DNA from: Methanomicrobiales archaeon
GTDB taxonomy: Archaea; Halobacteriota; Methanomicrobia; Methanomicrobiales; Methanoculleaceae
Direction of reading: 5' to 3'
Assembly: GCA_019136335.1 (NCBI GenBank)
Contig: JAGVUK010000287.1
Coordinates: forward strand, 1 to 8,573
Length of the DNA: 8,573 bases
The translations under genes and the position numbers were made by a program. Of this stretch, positions 1-7,295 are shown one piece after another. Within the stretch, counting starts at the first letter, position 1, and every line of letters begins with the position of its first letter. The notes below the pieces were generated by a model. The model saw nothing but the letters and a program-made list of their open reading frames with translations, did not search any database and was not told the DNA's origin.

Positions 1-17
1 GCAAGGTTCACATCCAT
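1..17 (-). CDS. Possible 5' end of a gene leaving the window
   Basis: An ATG at 17-15 is followed by GAT GTG AAC CTT to the window edge. A GGTGA lies 10 nt upstream, a reasonable Shine-Dalgarno spacing, and an in-frame TAG eight codons before the ATG rules out an earlier start nearby. Only five codons are visible, so no product can be named. Confidence 0.2.
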
Positions 18-27
18 GTGCTGAGTG

Positions 28-129
28 TCACCACACCTCTAAAAGAGCGCGCACTATCCCACAGTAGGATCGCACGTCCGGAAGGTGGATGTCATACCAC
101 CTCAAGAGAGACACCTCGCCCACCCCCAT
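28..129 (-). CDS. Possible small ORF (33 aa), unrecognised
   Basis: An ATG at 129 opens 33 codons ending in TGA at 28-30. The peptide begins MGVGEVSLLRWYD and is moderately hydrophobic, with three Trp or Cys residues; I recognise no family. It lies about 40 nt downstream of a TATA-like box at 169-175. Its stop codon overlaps a GGTGA that could serve as the ribosome site for a further ATG at 17. This layout fits a leader peptide or upstream ORF, but a frame this short can occur by chance and only a weak AGGG precedes its ATG. This is inference from layout only. Confidence 0.2.
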   Translation of the reverse strand: MGVGEVSLLRWYDIHLPDVRSYCGIVRALLEVW

Positions 130-153
130 GACATGCCCTGGTGGTGGATGTCA
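84..153. repeat. Short direct repeat, 11 bp, two copies
   Basis: GGTGGATGTCA occurs at 84-94 and again at 143-153, 59 bp apart. The first copy is also part of an inverted pair, GGTGG at 84-88 and CCACC at 97-101. The copies lie in the presumed leader or promoter region of the gene leaving the left edge, so they could be binding sites for a regulator. Two copies of 11 bp is modest evidence. Confidence 0.35.
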
Positions 154-168
154 AATTTTTTTCAGTTG

Positions 169-175
169 TATATAA
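169..175 (-). promoter_or_regulatory. TATA-like box, leftward
   Basis: Read on the minus strand this is TTATATA in an AT-rich patch within GC-rich surroundings. A transcript starting about 25 nt downstream would begin near 146 and run leftward through a leader of about 130 nt to the ATG at 17. The box is nearly symmetric, so direction is uncertain. A plus-strand transcript would run antisense into the tRNA, which is less likely. Confidence 0.35.
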
Positions 176-179
176 CCCC

Positions 180-188
180 AAAACAAAA
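180..188 (-). terminator. T-rich terminator after tRNA-Leu
   Basis: Directly after the discriminator base the minus strand reads TTTTGTTTT. Archaeal RNA polymerase commonly terminates at such T-rich stretches, so this is a likely end of the tRNA transcript. Confidence 0.4.
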
Positions 189-271
189 TGCGAGGGGAGG
201 GATTCGAACCCGCGAACTCCTTCGAGAGTCGATCTTGAGTCGACCGCCGTTGACCGCTTGGCTACCCTCGC
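189..271 (-). tRNA. tRNA-Leu (anticodon CAA)
   Basis: The minus strand folds as a class II tRNA. The acceptor stem is GCGAGGG (271-265) with CCCTCGC (196-190), and the discriminator is A at 189. The D stem is GCC/GGC. The anticodon stem GTCGA/TCGAC closes the loop CTCAAGA, giving anticodon CAA, which reads UUG leucine codons. A long variable arm and the T loop TTCGAAT follow. The long variable arm and A73 discriminator fit archaeal leucine tRNA. No CCA is encoded and there is no intron. The T stem has one mismatch (C50 opposite U64). The gene lies 43 nt downstream of the esterase stop and may share its transcript, since I see no clear TATA box of its own. Confidence 0.95.
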
Positions 272-314
272 GCCTGTACTTCTTGAACCTCTAGAGTAAT
301 GAGCTTGCTGGCGC

Positions 315-1181
315 CTACTCCCCCGGCACGTGCCGCCTCACAAACGCCCCGACCCGCTCCACTGCCGCCGCACCCTCCGGGAGGACGGCGGCAAACATCT
401 GCCAGCAGTGGAACATCCCCTCCGTGCAGTCGAAGGCGACCGGCACCCCCTGGAGCCGGGCCGTGCTCACGAACGCCGCGATGCCGTCGACCAGCACCTC
501 CCCGCCCCCCGCCTGGACGAGGAGCGGCGGCAGACCGGAGAGGTCCGCGTAGAGCGGCGACGCCAGCGGATCGCCTGGATCGTGGCCGGCGAGGTAGTCC
601 TCCTGCATCGCCCTGAATCGCTCCGGCGCGAGCCAGTCGGTCTCCCGGTTCAGGAGGACCGATTCGCCGAGGAAGAGCATATCGACCGCCGGCGAGAGCA
701 AGACCGCCGCTGCCGGCATCGGGAGCCCGAGTTCCTGCGCGGCAAGGAGCGTCGAGAGGACGAGCGTCCCGCCGGCCGATATGCCGACCGGCACCACCCG
801 TTCAGGAGCATAGCCCTCCCCGAGCAGGTGGCAGTAGGCCGCAAGGCAGTCCTCCACCGCCGCCGGGAAGGGGTGCTCCGGCGCGAGCCGGTAGTCGACC
901 GAGAAGACCTCCGCCCTCGCCGCATCCGCAATCCGGGCAGAGAGACCGAGGTACTCGGCCGTCGATCCGGTCGTAAACCCCCCGCCGTGGAAGAAGAGGA
1001 GGGTCCGGTCGGGCTGCGACGCAGGCGTCGTCACCCGGAAGGCGAGGACCCCGCCCGGGACCGCCACCCGCCCCACGGCGGGAGGAGGGTCGATACGACC
1101 GCCCGAAAAGACCGCCCGCCCCGCCGCAGACCCCGGGGGGACGCTCCCCTTGAGGACCCGAAGAACCTCCACGGCCTCCAT
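315..1181 (-). CDS. Alpha/beta hydrolase, HSL-type (family IV) carboxylesterase
   Basis: This 288-residue protein matches the alpha/beta hydrolase fold-3 (hormone-sensitive lipase-like) family, cytoplasmic enzymes that hydrolyse short-chain carboxylic esters. The oxyanion-hole motif HGGGF is at residues 65-69. The family block YRLAPEHPFPAAVED follows at about 97-111. The nucleophile elbow is GISAGG with Ser135. The catalytic His is His258 in GMFHCWQ. The acid residue is Glu228 (GGGEVLVD) or Asp232, where many relatives have Asp in a DPLRD motif. There is no signal peptide. The ATG at 1181 is preceded by GAGGTG with 5-nt spacing, and this site begins inside the DP2 stop codon (TGAGGTG). The start lies 9 nt after that stop, so the two genes are probably cotranscribed and may be translationally coupled. 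The physiological substrate cannot be told from sequence. Confidence 0.88.
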   Translation of the reverse strand: MEAVEVLRVLKGSVPPGSAAGRAVFSGGRIDPPPAVGRVAVPGGVLAFRVTTPASQPDRTLLFFHGGGFTTGSTAEYLGLSARIADAARAEVFSVDYRLAPEHPFPAAVEDCLAAYCHLLGEGYAPERVVPVGISAGGTLVLSTLLAAQELGLPMPAAAVLLSPAVDMLFLGESVLLNRETDWLAPERFRAMQEDYLAGHDPGDPLASPLYADLSGLPPLLVQAGGGEVLVDGIAAFVSTARLQGVPVAFDCTEGMFHCWQMFAAVLPEGAAAVERVGAFVRRHVPGE

Positions 1182-1190
1182 CCCCGCACC

Positions 1191-4100
1191 TCACATGAAG
1201 TCCGCAAGCCCGAGCTGCCGCTCCGGGGGCTCGCCGAAGGTCGACTCGATCTGCATGAAGAGCACCTCCACCCGCTGCTTCGTGTACTCCGATATCGCGT
1301 AAGAAGAGCACCTCCACCCGCTGCTTCGTGTACTCCGATATCGCGTAAGTCTCGCAGATGTTGCGCGACATCTCCAGGTACTTCTTCACCGACCCCTCGT
1401 GGACTGTTGGAATGACGTTGCCCCCGCACCGGGTGCACCTCCCGGCAAGCGGCATCCGCCGGTACTTCGCGTTGCACTTCATGCACCGCACCTTCTGCTT
1501 CGAGAAGGCGTTGAGGTTGCCCTGGAGGTCCCGGATGAAGTGGGTGTTCAGGACCCTCTCGGCGACGTCGTCGGCATCCACTGCCCGGATCTTCTTTGCG
1601 AGGTCGAGTTCCGCATCGAGTTTCTCAAGCATCGTCCCGAGTTTCGTGTAGGTGGACTCAAGCGGCCCCGCCGAGATGTTCGTTGTAGGGTGGGTGAAGA
1701 AGAACCCCTCGACCTGGGCCGGGGTCCCGAGCCGCCGCTCCACCCGGTCCACGAACTTATCGAGGTCCTTTGGATGGGCGTAAGCGAGGCAGCCGTTGTA
1801 GACCTCGAGGGGATAGTGGTCGCAGACGTCGACGTTGAGGCTCTCCTTGTCGACCTCCGCCGGGTCGATCCGGGTCGTCAGGACAAGCGGCGCATCCATC
1901 GTCCCGCCCCGGGTCTCGGGGAGGTAGGAGCGGGAGAAGTTGATCAGGCCGTCGAGGAGGAGCATCACGCAGTCCTCGTCGCCGTCGCACTGCCCGCAGA
2001 AGATCCCGTTTGCGACCAGGGTGTGGTTCTCTGCGACCGAGAGACAGTAGACCCGGTCGTCGAGCGCCTGGACAGTCTCCCGGGCCACGACCACGTCGCT
2101 GATGACGAGCCCGCCCTCCTCCGCCGGGACACGGTCGCCGATCTTCACCTCGAGCGCCCGGATCTTTCGGAGGTAATCGGTGTCCCAGACCAGCATCGCG
2201 TGGTCGGGGGTGACCGTGAGGACCTTCCCCCGCCTCGTCACGAACCGGATGAGGTGCGCCGGGGAGCGGTGGACCGAGACCGAGGTGACCTTCTTGAGGC
2301 TGGTCACCCCCCGGGTGTCGATACTCCTGACATAGAACGGCTGCATGGGGTCAGAGTAGAACGTTCCCACGTGGTCGATGCCCGGCTTTGAGACATCGAA
2401 GTTCTCCACAACGAACTGGCGGATAGGGACGGTCATCCACCGCCGGCCGTCGGAGACGGTGATCTCGGTATCGCCCGCAAAACAGTTCCGCCGTTTGGCT
2501 GCATGGAAGAACGGGTGGCCGTAGCCGACCCCGGCCTTCGAGAACCCGATCAGCCGGACGAGGACTCCGGCGCTCGTGTGCGGCGCAAGCCCCATCAGGA
2601 GGTGGCCCACGAGGTCAAGCGGTTTCTCCGCCCGGTAGAAGGGCTCAAGCCCGTAGAGCCTCACGAGAAGGTCGTCGACGAACTTCGCCACCCGGACCAG
2701 CCACTCGCCGCAGTCCTCCGAGACCAGGATGTCCTGGTGCCGGAGTTCCAGCACCTGATCGGCCGAGGTGAGGTCCCGGCCGTAGATGTCGTGAGTGTAG
2801 CCGAGTTCCCGGAGCTTCTCGACCGGGACGCCGACCTCGTCCGGCCGGAAATGGGTGAGGGGCAGATCGATCATATCGTAGCGGACAGTCCCGTCCTTGA
2901 AGACATAAAGGTTCTGCAACGCCCGGAGGATCCCCTTCTCGATCGGCTCCACCGGCCGCTCGCGGGAGATCAGCCCTTTGACGCCCTTCAAGAGCGGGAT
3001 CGCCGATTCGCGCACACCGAGGTTCTCGAGCGCCGCCGCGTACTCATTCTTCACGTTGATCGAGACCTTCTGGAGGCAGACCGTCGCCACGTTGCACCGG
3101 GGGCATAGGTCCTTCCCGATCTCCTGGCTGCACTTCGGGCACCGGAGGACCGGCCGCGTGTGCGTGCCGCAGTCGCAGAGGTTCTTGTAGGTGAACGTGC
3201 CGCAGGCGGGGCAGCGCCGCTCGCCCACCTCCACCTCGATGATGCCGCCGTCCGTGTTTGACCGGGGCCGGGAGGAGCAGGCCGCCTGGAACGACCGGCG
3301 CGAACCGCCCTCGTCCCCGATCGGGAAGAGCGAGTGGGGCGGCGGTTTCATCTCCCGCTGCTTCGACTTCCCCGGCCGCCCCATCCTGCCGCCGACCCGG
3401 GTGCCCGCCTTCGAGCGGACCACGAAACCCGAGAGGTGCATCACGAGGTCGAGCGAGTTCTCGAGGGGCGCGTCCTGCCACGCCGGCCGTTTATCGAGGT
3501 GCAACGTCAGCCCAAGGCAGGCGAGGAGCACCAGGTACCCGGGGATCGCGATCCGGTCGCCGGAAAGATGGTGAGGCACCAGGAGTTCTTCGAGGATCGC
3601 CTTCACCTCCGGGGTATCCGGCAGCGTCAGCACCCCATCCTCGATCCGGCCGCCGGCGCTGATCCGGTCCGCAAGGAGGGCGATCTCGGTCGGGGCGACG
3701 TCGTCCCAGAGGTAGGTGTAGTCGGGGTGGAGGGGGGCCCCGTCGAGCGCGAACTCTATAGCCTCAAGCTCGTTCTCCGGGTGCCGCGGACCCCCCTCGA
3801 GCCGCCACCACTCCTCGCAGTAACACGGAGGCATCAGCGGGTGGTTGTTCTCCATGAACTCCCCGAAACTGATCAGGATCTCGCCGTCGTCGAGGATCTC
3901 CTCGACCTGGCCGGCGATCCGCCGCGCCTCCGCCGCATCGTCCACCCGGCGGACCTCCCCGCTCCGGAGTTTGACCGTCGGCCCCTGGATCGAGTCCACC
4001 GGCACGATCCCCGCCGCCTTCCCGGGCCGCTCGATCTTCATCTGGGTCCCGACCGCGAGGAAGTCCCCGAGGATATGCATCGTCGCGGGGTTCAGGCCGG

Positions 4101-5100
4101 CGGCCGCAAACCCGGTGTTCCGCGACCGGCCGAGGCGCAACCGGAATCCCCCCTTGCGCATCGGGTAGGAGAAGACCGGCCGGCCGCCGATCAGGTCCCG
4201 GAGGTACTTGTCCTTCGGTTTGACGGCGGCGCCCTTGTCGTCGTCATCGCTCTTTGCCGAGGCGCCGCCGCTGATCATCTCCTCAAGCCAGTCCCAGCCG
4301 GCCATCTTCATCTTTTTGACGTTTTTCACGATCTTCGGGGCCTTTAAGGCCAGCCCCTCCGCGACCACGAGCGCCATCCCGCCCCGGACGGTGTTCGTCT
4401 CCACCCGCTCCAGGTTCCGGTACCCGCTCACCTCCTGCTGTTCGGTCGGCTCGCCGTCGATGCAGACGGGGCAGTTCTCGATGATCGTCCGGAGCTCCTT
4501 CTCGCTTGGGAGGTACTGCAGGCTCATGATGTTGTTGTACTGCCGGATCTCCTCGATGTAGCGCTCCACCTCTTCGGGGCGGGGGATGTAGCGGTTGATC
4601 CCGAGCGCCTGGCGCACGTAGTCGCCCACCAGCACCGAGAGCGCCTGCGCCGTCCCGCCGGCGCTCCGGATCGGCCCCGCGTAGTAGATCTTGAGATAAT
4701 CGGTCCCGTCGTCGTTCTTCCCGAGGCTGACCTTCGCGATCCCCTCCGTCGGGGCGGCCACCACCCCTTCGGTCAGGAGCGCCATCGCACCCCGGATGGC
4801 GTGATCGAGGATCTCCTCCGTCGTGGTTTCGCCGAACATCTTTGCTGCAAAATCGTCGCCGATCCGGAGCGCCACCTCTTCGCGGGACATCTCCCGTTCG
4901 AGCTCGCGGATCCGGGCCGCGATCCCCGGATAACCGAGGAGCGCCTCCACGCGGTCGGCAAGGTCGCTTGCTATCGGGATCTCGATCTCCGTCCTTGGAT
5001 CGAGCCCGCGGGCCCGTGCGGCAGCGGCGAGTTCCATGGCGGACGCAAGATTGGCCGCGAGATCGTCGAAGTACCGGGCGATAGCAGGTGAGACCTCCAT
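1191..5100 (-). CDS. polC: DNA polymerase D large subunit (DP2), intein-containing, 3' end frameshifted
   Basis: DP2 is the catalytic subunit of archaeal family D replicative DNA polymerase and works with the DP1 exonuclease subunit. The ATG at 5100 gives MEVSPAIARYF, a typical DP2 N-terminus. Conserved blocks include YYAGPIRSAGGTAQAL (about 138-153), NTVRGGMALVVAEGLALKAPK (about 233-253) and the GRMGRP region (about 570-580). A cysteine-rich zinc module lies at about 625-670 (CPAC, CDC, CPKC, CPRC). The catalytic motif CDGDED (1038-1043) has the invariant Asp pair, and a second zinc site CMKC...CTRC lies at about 1203-1225. A 165-residue intein occupies 873-1037. A 46-bp tandem duplication shifts the frame after Phe1266. 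Without it the protein would be 1287 residues (1122 after splicing, normal for the family), ending GLADFM with TGA at 1191-1193. As sequenced, the frame instead runs on to 802 with about 166 unrelated Arg/Gly/Pro-rich residues. Confidence 0.93.
1257..1349. repeat. 46-bp perfect tandem duplication at the 3' end of DP2
   Basis: Positions 1257-1303 are repeated exactly at 1303-1349 (period 46, 47 matching positions sharing base 1303). The match stops at 1256/1302 and at 1304/1350. On the coding strand the unit encodes YAISEYTKQRVEVLF. Because 46 is not a multiple of 3, the second copy is read out of frame. Deleting one unit restores a continuous DP2 reading frame with a normal C-terminus ending at 1191. 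The lack of any divergence points to a very recent event, or an assembly or sequencing artefact. Confidence 0.97.
1990..2484 (-). other. Mini-intein within DP2 (165 aa), no homing endonuclease
   Basis: This in-frame insertion splits the conserved DP2 sequence KRRN/CDGDED. It begins with Cys1 in CFAGDTEITV (splicing block A). Block B has T92-P-D-H95, and block F is VYCLSVAENHTLVANG at 145-160. It ends FCGQ before the extein nucleophile Cys (codon at 1989-1987). Excision would join Asn872 to that Cys and rebuild the polymerase active-site motif, so splicing is required for activity. There is no LAGLIDADG endonuclease domain. The terminal pair is Gly164-Gln165 instead of the usual His-Asn. Glutamine-ending inteins are known in archaeal DP2 (Pyrococcus abyssi PolII) and still splice, but the penultimate Gly is unusual. 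Boundaries are firm because the flanking extein sequence is highly conserved. Confidence 0.93.
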
Positions 5101-5123
5101 GCAGGAACTATGGGCCCTTCACG

Positions 5124-5131
5124 CATTTAGA
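5124..5131 (-). promoter_or_regulatory. Weak TATA-like box for DP2
   Basis: The minus strand reads TCTAAATG about 27 nt before the DP2 ATG, the only AT-rich patch there. No good Shine-Dalgarno sequence precedes the ATG, so a leaderless or very short-leader transcript is plausible. The plus-strand reading (CATTTAGA) could equally serve the small divergent gene. Confidence 0.3.
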
Positions 5132-5195
5132 GGCTCCTTCCCGGGCGCGGAGCCCCGCACCGGCAGGGTTCTTCAGCCCCGGAGGCCCGAACTGC

Positions 5196-5515
5196 GTGCG
5201 GGAGATCGCCTGCCGCGACCGGATCACCTGTGCCAATCCGGTTCCCGTCATCCTCTCCATCGACAACGCCCCGGTGTACTGGCGGTCGTGCCGCCCGGCG
5301 GGCGGTGGACGATCCCTGCCGCGCAACCGGGATGGCCCGGGGAGTACAGGGTGTGGGTCGGGACCCTGCAGGCGATTGCCCGCTGCCTCAACCGGGAAGG
5401 GATCTGCTGCCCCCACCCCACGCCGTTTGTTCAATCCGGGCGGCAGCGGATGTGGAGGCAGCGGGAGACCGGGTTCACCTCTTCCCGGGTCGGTCCGCTT
5501 CCAGCGCCTCGGTGA
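5196..5515 (+). pseudogene. Small hypothetical gene with a frameshift near 5300
   Basis: I do not recognise this family. The plus strand shows strongly GC-rich third codon positions in one frame from about 5168 to 5300, including REIACRDRITCANPVPVILS and then IDNAPVYWRSC. The same signal continues in a different frame from about 5300, with GGRWTIPAAQPGWPGEYRVW and then TLQAIARCLNREGICC, ending in TGA at 5513-5515. Joining them needs a one-base loss (or two-base gain) in the G-rich stretch 5298-5306, giving about 105 residues with several Cys. A GTG at 5196 preceded by GGAGG (5181-5185) is the likely start. The upstream frame extends back to 5088 but looks non-coding there. Its 3' end overlaps the convergent HEAT gene by 41 bp. 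It may be a decaying gene, a sequencing error, or less likely a -1 programmed frameshift. Confidence 0.5.
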
Positions 5516-5996
5516 GCGGCCCGGCGCCCGGCTCCCCCATCTTCCAGAGGAGGAGCGCAGCGCGTTCCTGCGTCTTTGGGTCCGGGTTTTGCATCAGGCG
5601 GAGGAGCGGTTCGACCGCCGGCTGCCCGATCTTGCAGATAGCCATCGCGGCGAACGGCTGGAGGCCGGGGTCGGCGCTCTCGATGACGCCGATGAGGGGT
5701 TCAACGGCCGCCTCCCCGATCCCGGTCAGGGCCGCCATGGCGTACCGCCGGAAGTCGCGGTCCTCCCGGGCACGCATCGCCGCGAGGAGAGGGGCGATGG
5801 CAGGCTCCCCGATCTGCACCAGCGCCCGGGCGGCGTACCACCGGAGGTCGTTATCGCCGTCAAGCATCGCGGCAATCAGCGGCTCGACCGCCGCGGCACC
5901 GCTCGCCCCGAGTTCGGCGGTCGCCGCCCGCCGCACCGCGAGAGGGGCCTGCCGGAGGTCGGCAATCAGTTCATCGATCCGGGTCTCATCAGTCAT
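5475..5996 (-). CDS. Small HEAT-repeat protein
   Basis: This soluble protein of 173 residues is built almost wholly of PBS-lyase-type HEAT repeats of about 31 residues, each a two-helix unit ending in IGEPA-like turns followed by VEPLI. Five full repeats and a final half repeat are visible. Such proteins are scaffolds for protein-protein contacts; no catalytic residues are seen, and the similarity to phycobilin lyases is structural only. The ATG at 5996 is chosen because GAGGGTG lies upstream, though at a long 12-nt spacing. A GTG at 6011 adding five residues (MYLND) is the alternative. The gene begins 26 nt after the stop of the membrane HEAT gene, so they form a probable operon, and the repeats of the two proteins are similar enough to suggest duplication. 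Confidence 0.85.
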   Translation of the reverse strand: MTDETRIDELIADLRQAPLAVRRAATAELGASGAAAVEPLIAAMLDGDNDLRWYAARALVQIGEPAIAPLLAAMRAREDRDFRRYAMAALTGIGEAAVEPLIGVIESADPGLQPFAAMAICKIGQPAVEPLLRLMQNPDPKTQERAALLLWKMGEPGAGPLTEALEADRPGKR

Positions 5997-6022
5997 ATCG
6001 TTGAGATACACCCTCGTCGGGG

Positions 6023-7228
6023 TTATGTCTTCCTGATGCTGCCGAGCGCCTCCCGGGCAGCCTGCCGCACCTCCTCCCGCCCGTCGTCGAGCGCCTCGAT
6101 CAGGGCGTCGACGGATCCGGGATCCCCGATCTCCCCGAGGGCTGCCGCCGCCCCCCTGCGGACGCGCCAGTCGCCGTCGCCGAGAGCCGCAACAAGCGGG
6201 GCGACGGCGGGCCGCCCGATCTGGGCGAAGGCGGCGGTCACCCCTTGCCGGAGGTCCGTCTCGTCAGCCCGGATGGCCGAAAGAAGAGCGGGAATAGCAG
6301 GCTCCCCGATATCCCCGAGCGCACCCGCCGCCCGGTGCCGGACCTCCTCGTCCGGGTCGCGGAGGGCACCGATGAGGGCTGAGGCGGCGCCCTCACCCCC
6401 GAGCCTCCCGAGCGCCAGCGCCGCACCTCCCCGGACCCTTCGGTTCCCGGTGGCAAGATCGGTGACGAGCACCTCCCGCGCGGGCTCCCCGATGGCCGCA
6501 AGCGCGAGGGCCGCCCTGCTCCTGACGTAGGCGTCCTCGTCGTCGAGCGCCTCCACGAGCGCCGGGATCGCCGCCGGGTCGCCGATATCCCCGAGAGCGA
6601 CCGCAGCCATCCACCGGACATCTACGTCATCGCTCTGCAGGCTCTCCGTGAGCGGCTCTACGGCCGGGGAACCCAGTCTCCCGAGCGCCTCCGCTGCCTT
6701 CCAGCGCACACCGCCCTCCGGATCGCGCAGAAGGGCGGCGAGCGGCAGGACCGCGGCGGGCTCGCCCGCGTCGCCGAGGCACCCGGCCGCCTCGTAGCGG
6801 GTGTCCGGGTTCCGGCTCGACAACCGGGCGATCAGCCTCCTCGTATCCCGGTCGCACGCGGGTGCGCCGGGACCGGGCTCGCCGACGCGGAAATGCCTGC
6901 TCCCGGCCCGCCGGTCCGTGACCTCGAAAAAGTACCCGAGGACGTAGGGGACGACGACGAACATCCCCGCACGCACGAGCGTATCTGTGCCCACGTACCC
7001 GGTGATGCCGTACTCGGCGGCGATGTGGAGCGCCGCAACCAGCATCCCCGCGTATACAGCACGCCGCCGGTACCAGTACGCGGCCGGGATGAGCACGAGG
7101 TAGAGGAGATCGGCATACGCGAGATCGACGCCGGCGAGTACGCGGGCGGCGACCCCCAGGAGGACGATAAGCCCCGCAGTCAGGACGATGATCGCGGGTC
7201 TGCTCCATACCGGTTCCGTGAGCCTCAT
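6023..7228 (-). CDS. Membrane-anchored HEAT-repeat protein
   Basis: This 401-residue protein has four predicted membrane segments at about 11-33, 36-53, 57-76 and 84-101, then a short linker and about nine HEAT repeats of roughly 31 residues from 125 to the C-terminus. The N-terminal part resembles the small membrane domains found in front of methanogen sensor kinases (family memory, not verified), but no kinase domain follows. The repeats would lie in the cytoplasm and recruit partners to the membrane. The start is ATG 7228 (MRLTEPVW). The frame is open further upstream to 7450, but that stretch overlaps the PfpI gene, is Arg/Ser-rich and not membrane-like, and would lie before the TATA-like box at 7254-7261. 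The ATG sits in an 8-bp inverted repeat. Its partner or cargo is unknown. Confidence 0.85.
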   Translation of the reverse strand: MRLTEPVWSRPAIIVLTAGLIVLLGVAARVLAGVDLAYADLLYLVLIPAAYWYRRRAVYAGMLVAALHIAAEYGITGYVGTDTLVRAGMFVVVPYVLGYFFEVTDRRAGSRHFRVGEPGPGAPACDRDTRRLIARLSSRNPDTRYEAAGCLGDAGEPAAVLPLAALLRDPEGGVRWKAAEALGRLGSPAVEPLTESLQSDDVDVRWMAAVALGDIGDPAAIPALVEALDDEDAYVRSRAALALAAIGEPAREVLVTDLATGNRRVRGGAALALGRLGGEGAASALIGALRDPDEEVRHRAAGALGDIGEPAIPALLSAIRADETDLRQGVTAAFAQIGRPAVAPLVAALGDGDWRVRRGAAAALGEIGDPGSVDALIEALDDGREEVRQAAREALGSIRKT

Positions 7229-7242
7229 TCCAATGAATGAGG
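7223..7242. repeat. 8-bp perfect inverted repeat over the membrane HEAT start
   Basis: CCTCATTC (7223-7230) and GAATGAGG (7235-7242) are exact reverse complements separated by 4 nt. The element covers the ATG (7228-7226) and the predicted transcription start, just downstream of the TATA-like box. It could be a repressor operator, or a hairpin hiding the start codon if the transcript begins upstream of it. Confidence 0.6.
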
Positions 7243-7253
7243 TGCGGTCGTAA

Positions 7254-7261
7254 AGATAAAA
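7254..7261 (-). promoter_or_regulatory. TATA-like box for the HEAT operon
   Basis: The minus strand reads TTTTATCT, centred about 30 nt before the ATG at 7228, in a short AT-rich gap between the PfpI stop and the HEAT start. The predicted transcription start is near 7232, implying a leader of only a few nucleotides; no Shine-Dalgarno sequence is visible. Confidence 0.5.
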
Positions 7262-7295
7262 GGATATGCCGCGGTCCCCGCCCCGGCCCGTGGTC

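Noticed and set aside
802..1302. The DP2 frame continuing past the duplication as a genuine 166-residue C-terminal domain
   Set aside because: The tail is Arg/Gly/Pro-rich and low in recognisable structure, overlaps the esterase gene in another frame on the same strand, and disappears when the 46-bp repeat is collapsed, which gives a normal DP2 ending.
1990..2484. Homing endonuclease inside the DP2 intein
   Set aside because: The insertion is only 165 residues and the stretch between blocks B and F contains no LAGLIDADG or HNH motif.
330..4347. Several long plus-strand open frames across the esterase and DP2 genes
   Set aside because: They are antisense shadows produced by high GC content; the minus-strand products have clear family motifs throughout.
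5088..6530. A 480-codon open frame on the plus strand
   Set aside because: Beyond about 5300 it is antisense to the HEAT genes and consists of Arg/Ser/Pro/Ala-rich shadow sequence; only the first part may be coding, as reported under the small frameshifted gene.
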